The translations under genes were made by a program, and so were the position numbers. Source: Alphaproteobacteria bacterium (lineage in GTDB: Bacteria; Pseudomonadota; Alphaproteobacteria; Micropepsales; Micropepsaceae). From it: a stretch of 64,000 bases of DNA. Location: assembly GCA_017308475.1 (NCBI GenBank), contig JAFKEU010000008.1, positions 1 to 64,000 of the forward strand, written 5' to 3'. The notes beneath the pieces are model-generated. The model was not told the DNA's origin. It did no database searches and was given only the letters and a program-made list of their open reading frames with translations. Each line of letters starts with the position of its first letter. The first letter of the stretch is position 1. Of this stretch, positions 52,329-62,313 are shown piece after piece.

Positions 52329-53297
52329 TTACCAAACTTCGGTTCGGTCCTCGACCACGTCCAACACATATAGCGGACGGCGTTTGATCTGTTCGAAGAT
52401 GTTTCCGATATAGATGCCGATGACGCCCAATCCGGTTAGGATTGCGCCAGTACTGAAGACAATCAGCACGGCAAGGCTCGTCCAGCCGGGCACGGTGCGG
52501 ATGAATATGTGTCGCCCGATCAGGAACGTCCCTCCGGCAATTCCCAGCAGCGCCAAGAACAGACCAAATCCTACGATCCAGCGCAGCATCGCCGCAGTCT
52601 GGAAGAACACCCCGTTTATTGCGTGGCGAAACAGGGCGAGGAACGTATAGGAGCTTTTCCCCGCCGCGCGTCCCTCCTGCGAATATTCCAGAATACCGGC
52701 ATTGAAGCCCAGCCAGCGCAGAACAAAAATGTAGTGCTGGCCTGTTTCAGAAAAATCCAGATAGGCATCGACAACCTTGCGCCGGAGCATGCTGAAAGAG
52801 CCGTAGCTTCCATCGATCTTTACATGCGCCAGCACGCTGATGACGCGGAAATAAACATGGGCCGCCGCCACGCGGAACCATCCATGCGAGCGCTCCGCCC
52901 GGCGGGTTAGGACCAGGTCATGTCCGTTCTGCAACTTGGCGTGGATGACGGAAATGAACTCCGGTGGGTCTTGCAGGTCGCAATCCATGACTACAACGAG
53001 ATCACCCTTGGCCACCGATAGGCCTGCGCGGATCGCCATCTGCTGGCCGAAATTGCGGCTGAGCCGCACAGCTGAAACGAATGGCAGCCGGCCTTGCAGC
53101 GACCGGATCAGCGGCCAGGCATTGTCTGGGCTGCGGTCATCCACGAATATGATTTCGAAGCGGTCGCTGATGCGGCGCAGAACGGGCTCCAGCCGTGCCA
53201 CCAGAGGCTCAATGCAATCGGCACATCGATAGACCGGCAGCACGACGCTGACCGATTGCCTTTCGATGGGGCCGACAGGGATTTCATCAGCAGCCAT
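52329..53297 (-). CDS. GT2 glycosyltransferase with C-terminal membrane anchor (GtrB/ArnC/DPM1-like)
   Basis: 322 residues. GT-A core: VSVVLPVYRCADCIEPLV, FEIIFVDDRSPDNAW, VRLSRNFGQQMAIRAGL and the metal site VVMDCDLQDPPEFI. Two C-terminal membrane segments (about residues 230-300) match GtrB and ArnC, which load a sugar onto undecaprenyl phosphate. The adjacent upstream gene encodes a large membrane protein of GT-C type, so the pair may decorate a surface polymer from the periplasmic side. The 30-base gap suggests an operon. Confidence 0.85.
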   Translation of the reverse strand: MAADEIPVGPIERQSVSVVLPVYRCADCIEPLVARLEPVLRRISDRFEIIFVDDRSPDNAWPLIRSLQGRLPFVSAVRLSRNFGQQMAIRAGLSVAKGDLVVVMDCDLQDPPEFISVIHAKLQNGHDLVLTRRAERSHGWFRVAAAHVYFRVISVLAHVKIDGSYGSFSMLRRKVVDAYLDFSETGQHYIFVLRWLGFNAGILEYSQEGRAAGKSSYTFLALFRHAINGVFFQTAAMLRWIVGFGLFLALLGIAGGTFLIGRHIFIRTVPGWTSLAVLIVFSTGAILTGLGVIGIYIGNIFEQIKRRPLYVLDVVEDRTEVW

Positions 53298-53327
53298 TTT
53301 GTCCTTTTATCAGGGCCCGGAACGAAC

Positions 53328-55121
53328 TCAATCCCTGCAATCCAGTACGGGGCACCAGAAGACGAGATCCCATCCGAACGCGCGGTGGTGGATGTGCCCC
53401 ACAGCCCTGTAGTCGCCGCTGACGGCAATGCCGCCCCCCCGCAAGGTGGACGGCGTGATGGCATCGCCGCCTTCGCCGGTGATAATCCAGGCATGCGCCA
53501 GAGAGTCGCGATTTACGCGGATCGCCTCACGAGAATAGGCCGTGGGCTTCTTGCCTTCCCATCGCAGCCAGGCCAGACCCGGCGAAATGCCGCCTAGGGC
53601 GAACGGCAAGCCCGGACCGGTCTCGGTGGCATTGATGATTGTGGTTCGCGGCTTCAACCCGTGGGAGGCGGTAAGCTGCTGGGCTTGCTCGAGAAAATCG
53701 GCGGTCGTGGCTGACACCAGCAAATGCGCCTGCGCTGGCCCGATCACGACTTCCTCGGACTGCTCCCAAAGGGGTTCGCCGATACGGCCCGGCGCCGCGG
53801 CGACACCCGCCAGCATGCCCGCCGTGACGGTGGTGGAAAGAAGGGCGACCGCCACGATAGCGCGTTCCCGGGCTATGCCCGGCAACAAGGCGCAGAGCAG
53901 GATGGCCGAGGCCATCCAGAAGACCGATGACTGCGCTGCCGCCAGATAGATCGGGACATCGGTGCCAAAGGCAAATGCGAATGGCACAAGACCGGCTATG
54001 ATTGCCCCGCTGAAGATGCCGCCGCGGTGCGCCGATGATGTTCGCCATGCCGGCAAAGTCCACAGGACAACCGCGCCCAATACGGCCGGCACGGCGAAAT
54101 ACCAGGCGTAGGCGACCAAGTTTACCTTCGGATCATGGATGTTCTGGATGCGCCACCAGGCAATAAGACAGACCAGGCCAAGGGCGACAACCACGGCCAA
54201 GCACCGCCGCCCCACCAAATGTGAGCCTTCCCGGTCGGCGAGCACGAGCGTCACATAGGCCATGCCCGTCAACAGGAGAGCCGCAGCACCGACCGCCAGC
54301 GATTTTAGGATGTAACGCGCCAAGAACGGCTGGACGATGGAATTGCCGATGCCGTGGAAATCGCCGCTGCCGGTTTCACGCAGAGTCTGCACGTGATAGG
54401 CGTCCTTCAGGGACTGGATGAAGATGGGTATGCTTCCATCCATGAGAATGGCCGCGATGGCAAGCACCGACAGGCAGCTGATGGCAGCCACGGTCAGGCT
54501 GATCATCCCATTGCGGGGGCGCGTCAGCCAAAGCCATGCCAGCGCGAGGACTACCATGACGACGGCGGAGGATGCCTTGGTCAGGCCAAGAATGGCCAAA
54601 GACACACCGGCCACCAGCGCCGCGCCGATCCCATGGCGCAAGGCCACAGATGGGCTCTCATCCGGGGCGGGACGCAACAATAACGCTGCCATCAGCAGCA
54701 TCAGTCCCGAAAGCATCAGGCTGTTGTAGTTTGGGGTCGGCAGCCACTTGTAATACCGCCATAACACGCCCGACAGCAGCGTGGCGAAGATCGCGGCTTT
54801 CATAAGCCGGGAGCAACCATCGGGAAATGCAAACTGTACAAGCGCCCAAGCGAAGACTGAGCCGCAAATGCCCAGCACCACAACGTCGGTCAGCCGCAGG
54901 AGCGTGATGTCGCCACTGACCAGGACATAGAAAGGATACCACAGCCTGCCATAGCTGCTCAGCAGCGCACGGAAACTTCCGGCATAGGCAATGTCAGCAA
55001 GCGCTGCGGCGTCATCCGTAAAGTCGAAACCCCGCGGGCTGGCCCAAACGATGAAGAGCCAGCACAAGGCGGTAATTGCGGCCGCCAACCACACAGATCT
55101 ATTCGCTGCCGCAGGCGCCAC
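53328..55121 (-). CDS. polytopic membrane protein, probable GT-C glycosyltransferase
   Basis: 597 residues with about eleven hydrophobic segments in the first 420 residues and a soluble, probably periplasmic C-terminal domain. The loop after the first segment, SPRGFDFTDDAAALADIAY, carries an acidic pair where GT-C enzymes keep their catalytic or metal-binding aspartates. It does not match a named family that I recognise. Its neighbour is a GtrB-like enzyme making the likely polyprenyl-phosphate-sugar donor, which supports a GT-C role. The gene is slightly lower in GC than the lipid region. Confidence 0.6.
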   Translation of the reverse strand: MAPAAANRSVWLAAAITALCWLFIVWASPRGFDFTDDAAALADIAYAGSFRALLSSYGRLWYPFYVLVSGDITLLRLTDVVVLGICGSVFAWALVQFAFPDGCSRLMKAAIFATLLSGVLWRYYKWLPTPNYNSLMLSGLMLLMAALLLRPAPDESPSVALRHGIGAALVAGVSLAILGLTKASSAVVMVVLALAWLWLTRPRNGMISLTVAAISCLSVLAIAAILMDGSIPIFIQSLKDAYHVQTLRETGSGDFHGIGNSIVQPFLARYILKSLAVGAAALLLTGMAYVTLVLADREGSHLVGRRCLAVVVALGLVCLIAWWRIQNIHDPKVNLVAYAWYFAVPAVLGAVVLWTLPAWRTSSAHRGGIFSGAIIAGLVPFAFAFGTDVPIYLAAAQSSVFWMASAILLCALLPGIARERAIVAVALLSTTVTAGMLAGVAAAPGRIGEPLWEQSEEVVIGPAQAHLLVSATTADFLEQAQQLTASHGLKPRTTIINATETGPGLPFALGGISPGLAWLRWEGKKPTAYSREAIRVNRDSLAHAWIITGEGGDAITPSTLRGGGIAVSGDYRAVGHIHHRAFGWDLVFWCPVLDCRD

Positions 55122-55579
55122 ACCACCATCAATCTACTAGCGTCGGCCGCTGCGACCTTAGGACAATTACACGCCCAGCGCACCCTGCAGAAGCAGCCTT
55201 ATTGCTGGCACCAGATGTGTTGTCAAGTTTGGCAGGGGGCTGCAAAACGCCGTGCAGACCTGAGCCTGATCGTTTCCAAGTTTAGCTCTCCGTTAGGAAC
55301 ATCAGCTTATCACGCTTCTTGGTTCAAGCGTGGCTCATGCCGCCTAAACGTAGCAGCCTTGATCGTCGCACAGACGCGCGCTCCATCCCAATAATAACTC
55401 CCGGGTCTACCCCACATGGCCAGAAAAGGCTCCGCAGAAAAATGTGATCTTTCTGTACTTTTATGTCCCGCTTGCTATTTTTGGACAGCGTGGGCCAGAA
55501 TCAGTACCCCGAAAGGCTTGCCAAAACAGGGCCTTTTCCGCTAGATGCCCTTGCAATTCCCTCCAGGTATCCGCGCCCA
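55122..55579. other. 458-bp divergent intergenic region
   Basis: AT-richer stretch between the GT-C-like gene and the cupin gene. It contains no open frame with protein features and no clear RNA structure. A weak plus-strand promoter-like pair (TTTCTG at 55450, TGCTAT at 55473, 17-base spacing) is the only element noted. Confidence 0.5.
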
Positions 55580-56029
55580 ATGGGCCCGCTGATCCCAATT
55601 GAAACCATTACTTATGGGGGTCACACCTTGGCCCTAATTCTGCGTGCATCATTCCGTGAGCCGGGCGTGCATTTTGTCACCCCGGACGAATCGGCGCAGC
55701 AGGTGGGCTACATGCACCACCCCAAGGGAACGGTGATTGAGCCTCATATACACAACGAGGTGGAGCGTCGCATCACCGTGACCCAAGAAGTTCTGCTCAT
55801 CCGCCGCGGGCGGCTGCGCGTGGACTTTTATGATTTCGAACGCACCTATCTGGAAAGCCGAGTCCTCGAAGAAGATGACGTCATACTCCTGTGGACGGGC
55901 GGACATGGCTTTGAAGCGCTGGACGAGCTGGAAATGATCGAGGTAAAGCAGGGGCCTTATGCCGGCGGCCACGACAAAATCCGCTTCGGAGCCAAGCCGG
56001 AAAAGATCATTCTTTCCAAAGAAATCTAA
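55580..56029 (+). CDS. small cupin-type protein of a sugar cluster
   Basis: 149 residues from ATG 55580; an open frame from 55463 adds 39 residues without conserved features. A single jelly-roll is suggested by HHPKGTVIEPHIHNEVERRI (metal-type HxH), VLLIRRGRLRVDFYDFE and VILLWTGGHGFEAL. The ending EMIEVKQGPYAG is found in hypothetical cupins in surface-glycan loci. It is not obviously a 3,4-ketoisomerase (FdtA) or RmlC. It lies 5 bases upstream of a perosamine-synthase-like gene and is probably co-transcribed with it. Confidence 0.68.
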   Translation: MGPLIPIETITYGGHTLALILRASFREPGVHFVTPDESAQQVGYMHHPKGTVIEPHIHNEVERRITVTQEVLLIRRGRLRVDFYDFERTYLESRVLEEDDVILLWTGGHGFEALDELEMIEVKQGPYAGGHDKIRFGAKPEKIILSKEI

Positions 56030-56034
56030 ACCCC

Positions 56035-57144
56035 ATGATCCCCGTCAACGAACCCGTGATTGGCGCGCGCGAGCGCGAACTTGTGCTGCAATGCCTGGAT
56101 ACGGGCTGGATATCCTCTGACGGCCCCTTCGTTGGTCAATTCGAACAGCGCTTCGCGCAAGAAGTCGGACGAAGGCACGCCATCGCCGTGATGAACGGAT
56201 CGGCGGCGCTGGATGCGGCGGTTGCGGCACTCGATTTGAAGCGCGGCGACGAAGTGGTGATGCCCACCTTCACCATCATTTCATGTATTACTGCAGTCCT
56301 CACAGCCGGAGCAGTGCCCGTCCCGGTGGATTGTGATCCAGTCACCTGGAATGCAACCCCTGAAGCCATTCTCGCTGCAGTAACCCCGAAGACCAAGGCG
56401 ATCATGGCCGTGCATATCTATGGCCTGCCCATGGACATGGACCCTATCCTGACCTTTGCGAAAGAGCGGGGCATCGCCGTGATCGAGGACGCCGCCGAGG
56501 CGCATGGGCTGACCTATAAAGGTCGCCCCTGCGGCTCGCTGGGCGACGTCTCGACCTTCAGCTTCTATCCCAACAAGCACATCACCACCGGCGAAGGCGG
56601 CATGATTGTCACCGATAGCGATGCCATCGCCGAGAAGTGCCGGTCACTGCGGAACCTCGGCTTCAACCCCAAGCGTCGTTTCGTGCATGACGAGCTGGGC
56701 TGGAATTTCCGCATGACCAACCTGCAGGCGGCGCTCGGCCTGGGCCAGATCGAGCGGCTATCGGACAACATCGCTAAGAAGCGCGCCATGGGCAAACGTT
56801 ATCGCGAGCTGCTGCAGGGCGAGAACCGCCTGCAGCTGCCCGCCGAGCGCAGCACCGGCGCGGAGAATGTCTATTGGGTGTTCGGCATGGTGCTGGACGA
56901 CAGCGTACCCTTCGATGCCCAGGAAATGATGCGCCGCCTGACCGAATGCGGCATCGGCACCCGCCCCTTCTTCTGGGGCATGCACGAGCAGCCAGTCTTG
57001 CGCAGGCGCGGCATGTTCCAGAATCTTTCCCTGCCAGTGGCCGAGCGCATCGCCCGGCGCGGTTTCTACGTTCCTTCGGGTCTGGCGCTTACAGACGCGC
57101 AGATGATCGAAGTCGCCAGAGCGGTTCGCGAGGCATTGGGATGA
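56035..57144 (+). CDS. DegT/DnrJ aminotransferase, probable GDP-perosamine synthase
   Basis: 369 residues. MIPVNEPVIGARERELVLQC, LDTGWISSDGPFVGQFE, VMPTFTIISCITAVLTAGA, VIEDAAEAHG and the PLP lysine in FSFYPNKHITTGEGGM match perosamine synthases (RfbE/Per). The late GIGTRPFFWGMHEQP is also typical. It would aminate GDP-4-keto-6-deoxymannose, and gmd, which makes that substrate, is present at 62314. The N-acetylperosamine O-antigen of Caulobacter uses the same pair. It overlaps the downstream methyltransferase by 4 bases. Confidence 0.82.
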   Translation: MIPVNEPVIGARERELVLQCLDTGWISSDGPFVGQFEQRFAQEVGRRHAIAVMNGSAALDAAVAALDLKRGDEVVMPTFTIISCITAVLTAGAVPVPVDCDPVTWNATPEAILAAVTPKTKAIMAVHIYGLPMDMDPILTFAKERGIAVIEDAAEAHGLTYKGRPCGSLGDVSTFSFYPNKHITTGEGGMIVTDSDAIAEKCRSLRNLGFNPKRRFVHDELGWNFRMTNLQAALGLGQIERLSDNIAKKRAMGKRYRELLQGENRLQLPAERSTGAENVYWVFGMVLDDSVPFDAQEMMRRLTECGIGTRPFFWGMHEQPVLRRRGMFQNLSLPVAERIARRGFYVPSGLALTDAQMIEVARAVREALG

Positions 57145-57899
57145 GCTTCGGTCAATATTATGCGCGTTCATATGACGCGTTCTACAGGACCAAGGATTAT
57201 GCGGTCGAAGCACAGTTCGTGCACGACCGCATAGGCCGTATCTGCGGAGGCGGCCCCTTACGCATCCTCGACATCGGGTGCGGCACCGGACTGCACGATA
57301 TTGAGCTGCTCAAGGCCGGGCATGACGTCACGGGGGTGGACATGTCCCCGGCTATGCTAGCGCATGCCGAAGAGAGGTGGATCGCCCTGCCCGCCCCCGA
57401 CCGAGAGCATCTGCGCTTTGTGCAAGGGGACGCGCGCACCCTGCGCACCAGCCAGACCTATGATGCGGTCATCTCGCTTTTCCATGTCATGAGCTACATG
57501 GCAGGCGATGGCGATTTCACTGCTGCTTTGAAGACTGCGCGCGCGCATCTTGCGCCGGGCGGCGCCTTTCTCTTCGATTTCTGGTATGGCCCGGCTGTCA
57601 TGGCCGATCCGCCCCAGGCCCGGGAACGCGTCGTGGAAGAAGAGGGTCGCCGTATTCGCCGCACCACCACGCCCTATTGGGACCGCGACAAGGACCGGGT
57701 CCGCATTCTGTTCCATGTCGAGGAGGACGGAAAAACTACCGCCTCCGAGGAGCATGTCATGCGCTATTTCTTCGCCGACGGTCTGGCGACGGCGTTGCTC
57801 GCCGCGGGCCTCGAGATCGTGGAGAGCGGCGAATGGCTCACCGGAGCCACGCCGCATGAGAAGACGTTCGGCGTCTATGTCCTGGCAAGAGCGACATGA
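57141..57899 (+). CDS. class I SAM-dependent methyltransferase
   Basis: 252 residues. Motif I LRILDIGCGTGLHDIELL is near residues 42-59, then VTGVDMSPAMLAHAEER, DAVISLFHVMSYM and GGAFLFDFWYGPAV. This is a small-molecule methyltransferase of the kind found in sugar and polyketide clusters. The likely acceptor is an amino or deoxy sugar made by the preceding aminotransferase. It begins inside the last codon of that gene (ATGA) and its own stop overlaps the next start, so four genes from 55580 to 59155 form a tight operon. Confidence 0.84.
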   Translation: MSFGQYYARSYDAFYRTKDYAVEAQFVHDRIGRICGGGPLRILDIGCGTGLHDIELLKAGHDVTGVDMSPAMLAHAEERWIALPAPDREHLRFVQGDARTLRTSQTYDAVISLFHVMSYMAGDGDFTAALKTARAHLAPGGAFLFDFWYGPAVMADPPQARERVVEEEGRRIRRTTTPYWDRDKDRVRILFHVEEDGKTTASEEHVMRYFFADGLATALLAAGLEIVESGEWLTGATPHEKTFGVYVLARAT

Positions 57900-59155
57900 G
57901 CGTGCCCGCGAGGCGCCCCCGCGCTTCGATTTTCTTCTTCGACGGCTGGATCAGTATATCGGTCAGCGTGGTCGGCGCGGCAACGGAGCTTCTGGCGCGC
58001 GGCTATGACGTGGACCTGTTCTTCAACCGGCCCCAGGGCGAATTGCCGTCCGCGGACCTGCCCGCCGGCATTGCCCTGCATGAGTATGTTCCCTGGACCC
58101 GGCGGCTGACCGGAAAGCTGCTGAGCCGGCTGCGCCGCCGGAAGCTGGAAGAACTCAGCAAGATCACGGCCGACGACAATGTCCGCAAAAAAAGCGCGCG
58201 ACTGCGCGCGCTGGCCAAGGCGGTGCTGGGCCTGATCGAGATTCCGCAATTCGCCCTTTATTGCCGCCGGCATGCGAGGAAAACCGATCTGGCCATCGCC
58301 TTTGACATGAACAGCCTGGTGGCGATGGACTTTGCGCTGCCGCGCGCGACACCATTCATCTACTGGTCGCTGGAAATATGGCGGCTGACGGACCTGGCCG
58401 ATCCCTTTTCGCGCGCGGTGAAGCGGCACGAGATCCGGCGGCTGGGGCAGGCGCTTGCCGTGGTCGTGCAATCGCCCGTGCGCCGCGCCATCATCGAGGA
58501 AGACCTTCCCGCGCCGCTGCCCAATTATGTGGAAGTGCCCAACGCGCCGTCCGTGCCGATGCCCGCCAGCCTTCAGCGGGATTTCTACAGCCGCCGCTTT
58601 CCCATTCCGCCAGGCGCCTGGGTGGTCCTGCATTCCGGCTTCATCAGCACCTCGCTGATGAGCCTGGAAATCGCCAAGAGCGTCCCGTCATGGCCGGAGG
58701 AATTCGTGCTGGTCTTTCATGAACGCCAGCCGCGCGATCCGCAGGAGCCTTATCTGCGCGCCGTGCAGCAGGCCGGCGGCGCGCGTACATTCCTGTCGCT
58801 CAAGCCGGTGCCTTTCGCGGAGGTGGACAATGTCTACGCCGGCGCCCATATCGGCCTCGTCTGCTACCAGACTGCTGAAGTGAACGAGGCGACGGCCTGG
58901 GCGTCGTCGGGCAAGCTCGTCTATTACCTGCGCCACGGCCTGCCGATCATCGTGATCATGCCGGAATGCCCACCCATTCTCAGCGAATGCCGGTGCGGGG
59001 AATGGGTTTCGGACTTCGACGGCATCGGCCCCGCCCTGGCCCGCATCGCCGCCGATTACGACTCCTATGCGGCGCGGGCGCGCGCCACCTATGACAAGCT
59101 GTTCAATTTCCACGGCGCGTTCGACCGGCTGATGCAGGCGGTGGGGCACGGCTAG
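57896..59155 (+). CDS. glycosyltransferase (GT4/GT-B-like)
   Basis: 419 residues. The first half has SIFFFDGWISISVSVVGAAT and ARGYDVDLFFNRPQ; the second half has WVVLHSGFISTSLMSLEIA, LVFHERQPRD and a donor-site-like stretch GLVCYQTAEVNEATAWASSGK with LRHGLPIIVIMPE. These fit a GT-B enzyme although the classical E-x7-E motif is not obvious. It is the last gene of the perosamine operon and converges with the methyltransferase gene at 59152, overlapping by 4 bases. Confidence 0.65.
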   Translation: MSVPARRPRASIFFFDGWISISVSVVGAATELLARGYDVDLFFNRPQGELPSADLPAGIALHEYVPWTRRLTGKLLSRLRRRKLEELSKITADDNVRKKSARLRALAKAVLGLIEIPQFALYCRRHARKTDLAIAFDMNSLVAMDFALPRATPFIYWSLEIWRLTDLADPFSRAVKRHEIRRLGQALAVVVQSPVRRAIIEEDLPAPLPNYVEVPNAPSVPMPASLQRDFYSRRFPIPPGAWVVLHSGFISTSLMSLEIAKSVPSWPEEFVLVFHERQPRDPQEPYLRAVQQAGGARTFLSLKPVPFAEVDNVYAGAHIGLVCYQTAEVNEATAWASSGKLVYYLRHGLPIIVIMPECPPILSECRCGEWVSDFDGIGPALARIAADYDSYAARARATYDKLFNFHGAFDRLMQAVGHG

Positions 59156-59904
59156 GTGAGCCTGCGGGCTTCCCAGACGACGCTGCGCCGCTTGCCTTCC
59201 GGCCCCTTCACTAGCGTGAAGACAAGCCCGCTGTCGCCGAACTGCTCCTGCAAGTCCGGGCCGAAATGCCAGAAGGCGAGGATGCCGCGCGGATCCAACG
59301 GATCTGCGTGATATTCCGGCTCGGCCAGGTGGCGCAGCGCGCCATCCTCGATGACAGCGCGCCGGATTGTGCGCGGCTCAAACGGCACGGTGAACACATG
59401 TGCGCCGCCCGGACGAAGCACACGGAAGCTTTCGCGAAAGGCCGCAGCCGCATCGGGGACATGCTCGAGGACATCGCTGGAGACGATCAGGTCAAGGCTC
59501 CGGTCCGGCAGGGTCAGCGCCGTGATATCCTCCATCACCGAGCCATCCGGCCGCATCGTGCCCGGCTTGTGGCCCGGACGGAAATAGGTCCGCCGGTAGC
59601 TGCGGCCCTTTTCCAGAATGGGCCGCAGGCAGGAATTGGGATCCAGCTCGAGAATGTCGAGCATTTCGGGGCGGAAATTGTCACGCAGGTATTCCGCCTG
59701 CAATTCGTAGCGCAGATTGGCGGTGCAGCGCAGACACTTGCTGTATTCCTCGTCGATGCCGAATTGCAAATGCAGCGATGTGCGCTGGCAGCAGCGGCAA
59801 CGGCGCACCTGCCAGGTACGCAGCAATATCCCGATATTGGGCAGGACACGCTTGCGCAGCCGCCGGGCCATGCCGGAGCCCACATAGCGCTGAAACAGGT
59901 TCAA
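59152..59904 (-). CDS. methyltransferase-domain protein with N-terminal cysteine cluster
   Basis: About 250 residues. Four cysteines (CRCC and, 22 residues on, CLRC) near the N-terminus could bind zinc. A methyltransferase-11-like part follows: VMEDITALTLPDRSLDLIVS, SDVLEHVPDAAAAFRESFRV and LRPGGAHVFTVPFEP. The start is uncertain: TTG 59904 overlaps the upstream stop and has AAGG 9 bases before it, while ATG 59871 would cut 11 residues. The longer frame to 60129 runs over the neighbour and is rejected. Likely acts on a surface-glycan sugar. Confidence 0.7.
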   Translation of the reverse strand: MNLFQRYVGSGMARRLRKRVLPNIGILLRTWQVRRCRCCQRTSLHLQFGIDEEYSKCLRCTANLRYELQAEYLRDNFRPEMLDILELDPNSCLRPILEKGRSYRRTYFRPGHKPGTMRPDGSVMEDITALTLPDRSLDLIVSSDVLEHVPDAAAAFRESFRVLRPGGAHVFTVPFEPRTIRRAVIEDGALRHLAEPEYHADPLDPRGILAFWHFGPDLQEQFGDSGLVFTLVKGPEGKRRSVVWEARRLT

Positions 59905-60848
59905 GAGCCCGCGCCTTCTGTCTGGATCAGATCGCGCACCTGGATCGTCGCGCCGCTCGCAATATCGATGAGCGGCATATCTGCGATGATCTCCAGGCGC
60001 GCGCGGCCCGCCACATACGTCAGATTGCCTTTGCGGTCGCGCGATTCCCGGTAGGGCGATTCGACATAGGCTTGTTCGCTGGTGAGAGCGGGCTGACCGT
60101 TGAGCCGATCGCGCTTGACGAAAAAGCAATTGTTGCCGGCCTTGTTGCAGCCGACCAAGGCATAACCCTTCCGGGCGCCGAGCAGCTCGAGCGCCTTCAG
60201 CGAACAGCCCCAGTAAAGGCCGGAATAATGCTTGTCAAGCCGATAGAAGCTGGGATCGTAGGGCACGGTGACGCCGCGGCTCGGGCCAAAGACGCTGTTG
60301 AATTCGGCTACGACGATAACCGGATTTACGACATCGATCTTGTCCCACACCCAGTAATCGACCCCATCGATATCAATGCTCAGCAATCCGATCTTGCCGC
60401 GAAATCCGGCATTGCCGATGAGATCGTTGACATTCTCGGCGGTGATGAACGAGGCGACCGTGCTAATGTCGCGTTCCCAGAAATAGGGCTGCTTGCGGAT
60501 CGTGGCTATGCTCTTTTCGCTGCCATCCATCAGAAGTGCGCGCCAATAATCCTGCATCACAAGAAAGCGGGTGTTGGCCTCGCCATAGAAATCCGAGCCA
60601 AATTCGACCAGCACGCGCTCTTCCGGCGTTATCTGCGCCCTGTGCACCAGATACTGGATGATACCATCCTCGCCGAACTGCGAGAAAACCTTGAATTCGG
60701 TTTCCTTGATGTCCGCGATCACACCACGCTGCCGCATGGCGTCGACCAGCAGCTTGGCGGTCAGCATCTTGGCTTCATTGATCGTGCGGCCGACCATCAG
60801 GAGCGCGCGCAAATAAATCGTCAGTCTACTGAGAATCTTTCTTATCAT
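59901..60848 (-). CDS. FkbM-like family protein
   Basis: 315 residues. FKVFSQFGEDGIIQYLVHRA, VLVEFGSDFYGEANTRFL, GLLSIDIDGVDYWVWDKI and PVIVVAEFNSVFG recall a family of FkbM-type methyltransferase-like proteins common in O-antigen and capsule clusters. The G-x-x-x-G part of SAM motif I is weak, so catalysis is not assured. A short hydrophobic N-terminus (IYLRALLMVG) is present. Its stop overlaps the next gene's TTG start. Confidence 0.65.
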   Translation of the reverse strand: MIRKILSRLTIYLRALLMVGRTINEAKMLTAKLLVDAMRQRGVIADIKETEFKVFSQFGEDGIIQYLVHRAQITPEERVLVEFGSDFYGEANTRFLVMQDYWRALLMDGSEKSIATIRKQPYFWERDISTVASFITAENVNDLIGNAGFRGKIGLLSIDIDGVDYWVWDKIDVVNPVIVVAEFNSVFGPSRGVTVPYDPSFYRLDKHYSGLYWGCSLKALELLGARKGYALVGCNKAGNNCFFVKRDRLNGQPALTSEQAYVESPYRESRDRKGNLTYVAGRARLEIIADMPLIDIASGATIQVRDLIQTEGAGS

Positions 60849-60907
60849 GGCGCGCTCTGCAGGAAGGAAAGGTGGCTATAGCATGGCCAGGAATCGGCAG
60901 CTATGAT

Positions 60908-60936
60908 TTTTGATGCCAGAAAACGTCATCAATATC
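60908..60936 (+). promoter_or_regulatory. candidate promoter in the 60849-61069 gap
   Basis: TTGATG (4/6), 17 bases, TATCAA (4/6), inside the most AT-rich patch of this gap, reading toward the glycosyltransferase at 61070. Confidence 0.3.
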
Positions 60937-61069
60937 AATATATTACGCTGAACCGGTGCGGCATTGCGCCGATCTGCCCAGTCCCTTTTCCTGACGGCCC
61001 GGTTTCTGTATCAAGACACCGGGCGAAGGCGGATTTCGGTTCTAAACGCCGCCCTTGCTGGAGACCGCC

Positions 61070-62263
61070 TTGCGCATTCTCATTCTAACGGCCGATTACG
61101 AAAGCTTCCTGAAATGGCATTACCTGCGCCATCCGGGGCTTGAACACGCCCCCTATGCCGGCCAACTGCGGGCGCGGTTCGACACGCTTTTTGGCGTTTC
61201 CGACTTCTATTCGCGCGGCTTTGCAGCACTCGGCCATGAAGCCGAGGAAATCTACGTCAACAATATCTGGCTGCAAAGCGCCTGGGCCCGGGAAAATGGC
61301 GTGAACGTGCCCGACCCGGCGCCGCCCACGGCGCTGGCGCCGACCGACGCCAACGAACTCATCATGCGTCTGAAGCGGAAGCTCAGACCCTTCCGCCGCT
61401 TCCTGGAACCGCTGGCCAGGAAGCTTGGCTATATCATGACGCTCACGCCGGTCGAGCGGCAAATCCTGATGGCGCAGATCGCGCGGGCCAACCCGGACGT
61501 CATTCTGAACCAGATTCCGGACGTGGTCACCTCAGACATCATGCATAAGGTCAAGCGGCCGGGCCGCACGATCATCGTACAGCATGGCAACCATCCGCCG
61601 GAAAATTTCGACGCCTCGCCCTACACGTTCGGCGTCTCATTGATACCAGCGGTCGTGGAATATTTTCGATCTCGCGGTATCCCGGCCGAAAATGTTCATC
61701 TTGCCTTTGATTCCAGTGTGCTGGATCGACTTGGTCCTCCCCCGCCCCGCGATATCGACATCTCCTTCGTCGGCGGACTGGCGTCCAACCATGGCAAGCG
61801 CATCGAACTTTTGGAGGCGATCGCTCGCGAACTGCCGATCGAGCTTTACCTGTCCAGCTTCAAGGGCATCCCCTCTTCCTCGCCCTTGCATGCACGCATG
61901 CGCGGCGAAGTCTGGGGAGTGGATATGTACAATATCCTTCGCCGCTCCAGGATTACCCTCAATTCCCATATCGACGCCGCCAAGGGCATGGCCGGAAACA
62001 TGCGGCTTTATGAGGCGACGGGAGTGGGAACCTTCCTTCTGACCGACAATCTGCCCAACCTGCCGGCGCTGTTCCTGCCCGGCACGCATGTCGGCGTCTA
62101 TGACAATCCGCAAGACTGTATCGCCAAGATCAAATATTATCTGGCGAACGAAGCAGAACGCGAAACTATCGCGCGCGCGGGACAGAAGCATGCACTGGAC
62201 CAGCACTCCTACCGTCATCGGATCGAAGCCTTGCTGGGCCTGATCGAGAAATACCGGAAATAG
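61070..62263 (+). CDS. CgeB-like glycosyltransferase
   Basis: 397 residues beginning at TTG 61070, chosen for a GGAG site 7 bases upstream and the strand-1 sequence RILILTADY. The C-terminal half contains [21 protein letters not shown] split by loops, [18 protein letters not shown] and [20 protein letters not shown], the pattern of spore-protein-CgeB-type glycosyltransferases. The middle has [19 protein letters not shown]. Sugar and acceptor are unknown. It precedes gmd by 50 bases and may share its transcript. Confidence 0.75.
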   Translation: MRILILTADYESFLKWHYLRHPGLEHAPYAGQLRARFDTLFGVSDFYSRGFAALGHEAEEIYVNNIWLQSAWARENGVNVPDPAPPTALAPTDANELIMRLKRKLRPFRRFLEPLARKLGYIMTLTPVERQILMAQIARANPDVILNQIPDVVTSDIMHKVKRPGRTIIVQHGNHPPENFDASPYTFGVSLIPAVVEYFRSRGIPAENVHLAFDSSVLDRLGPPPPRDIDISFVGGLASNHGKRIELLEAIARELPIELYLSSFKGIPSSSPLHARMRGEVWGVDMYNILRRSRITLNSHIDAAKGMAGNMRLYEATGVGTFLLTDNLPNLPALFLPGTHVGVYDNPQDCIAKIKYYLANEAERETIARAGQKHALDQHSYRHRIEALLGLIEKYRK

Positions 62264-62313
62264 CGCCGCGTCGCCTTTCGCGATACGGCGCCGAACTGCG
62301 AACAGAGGAATTC

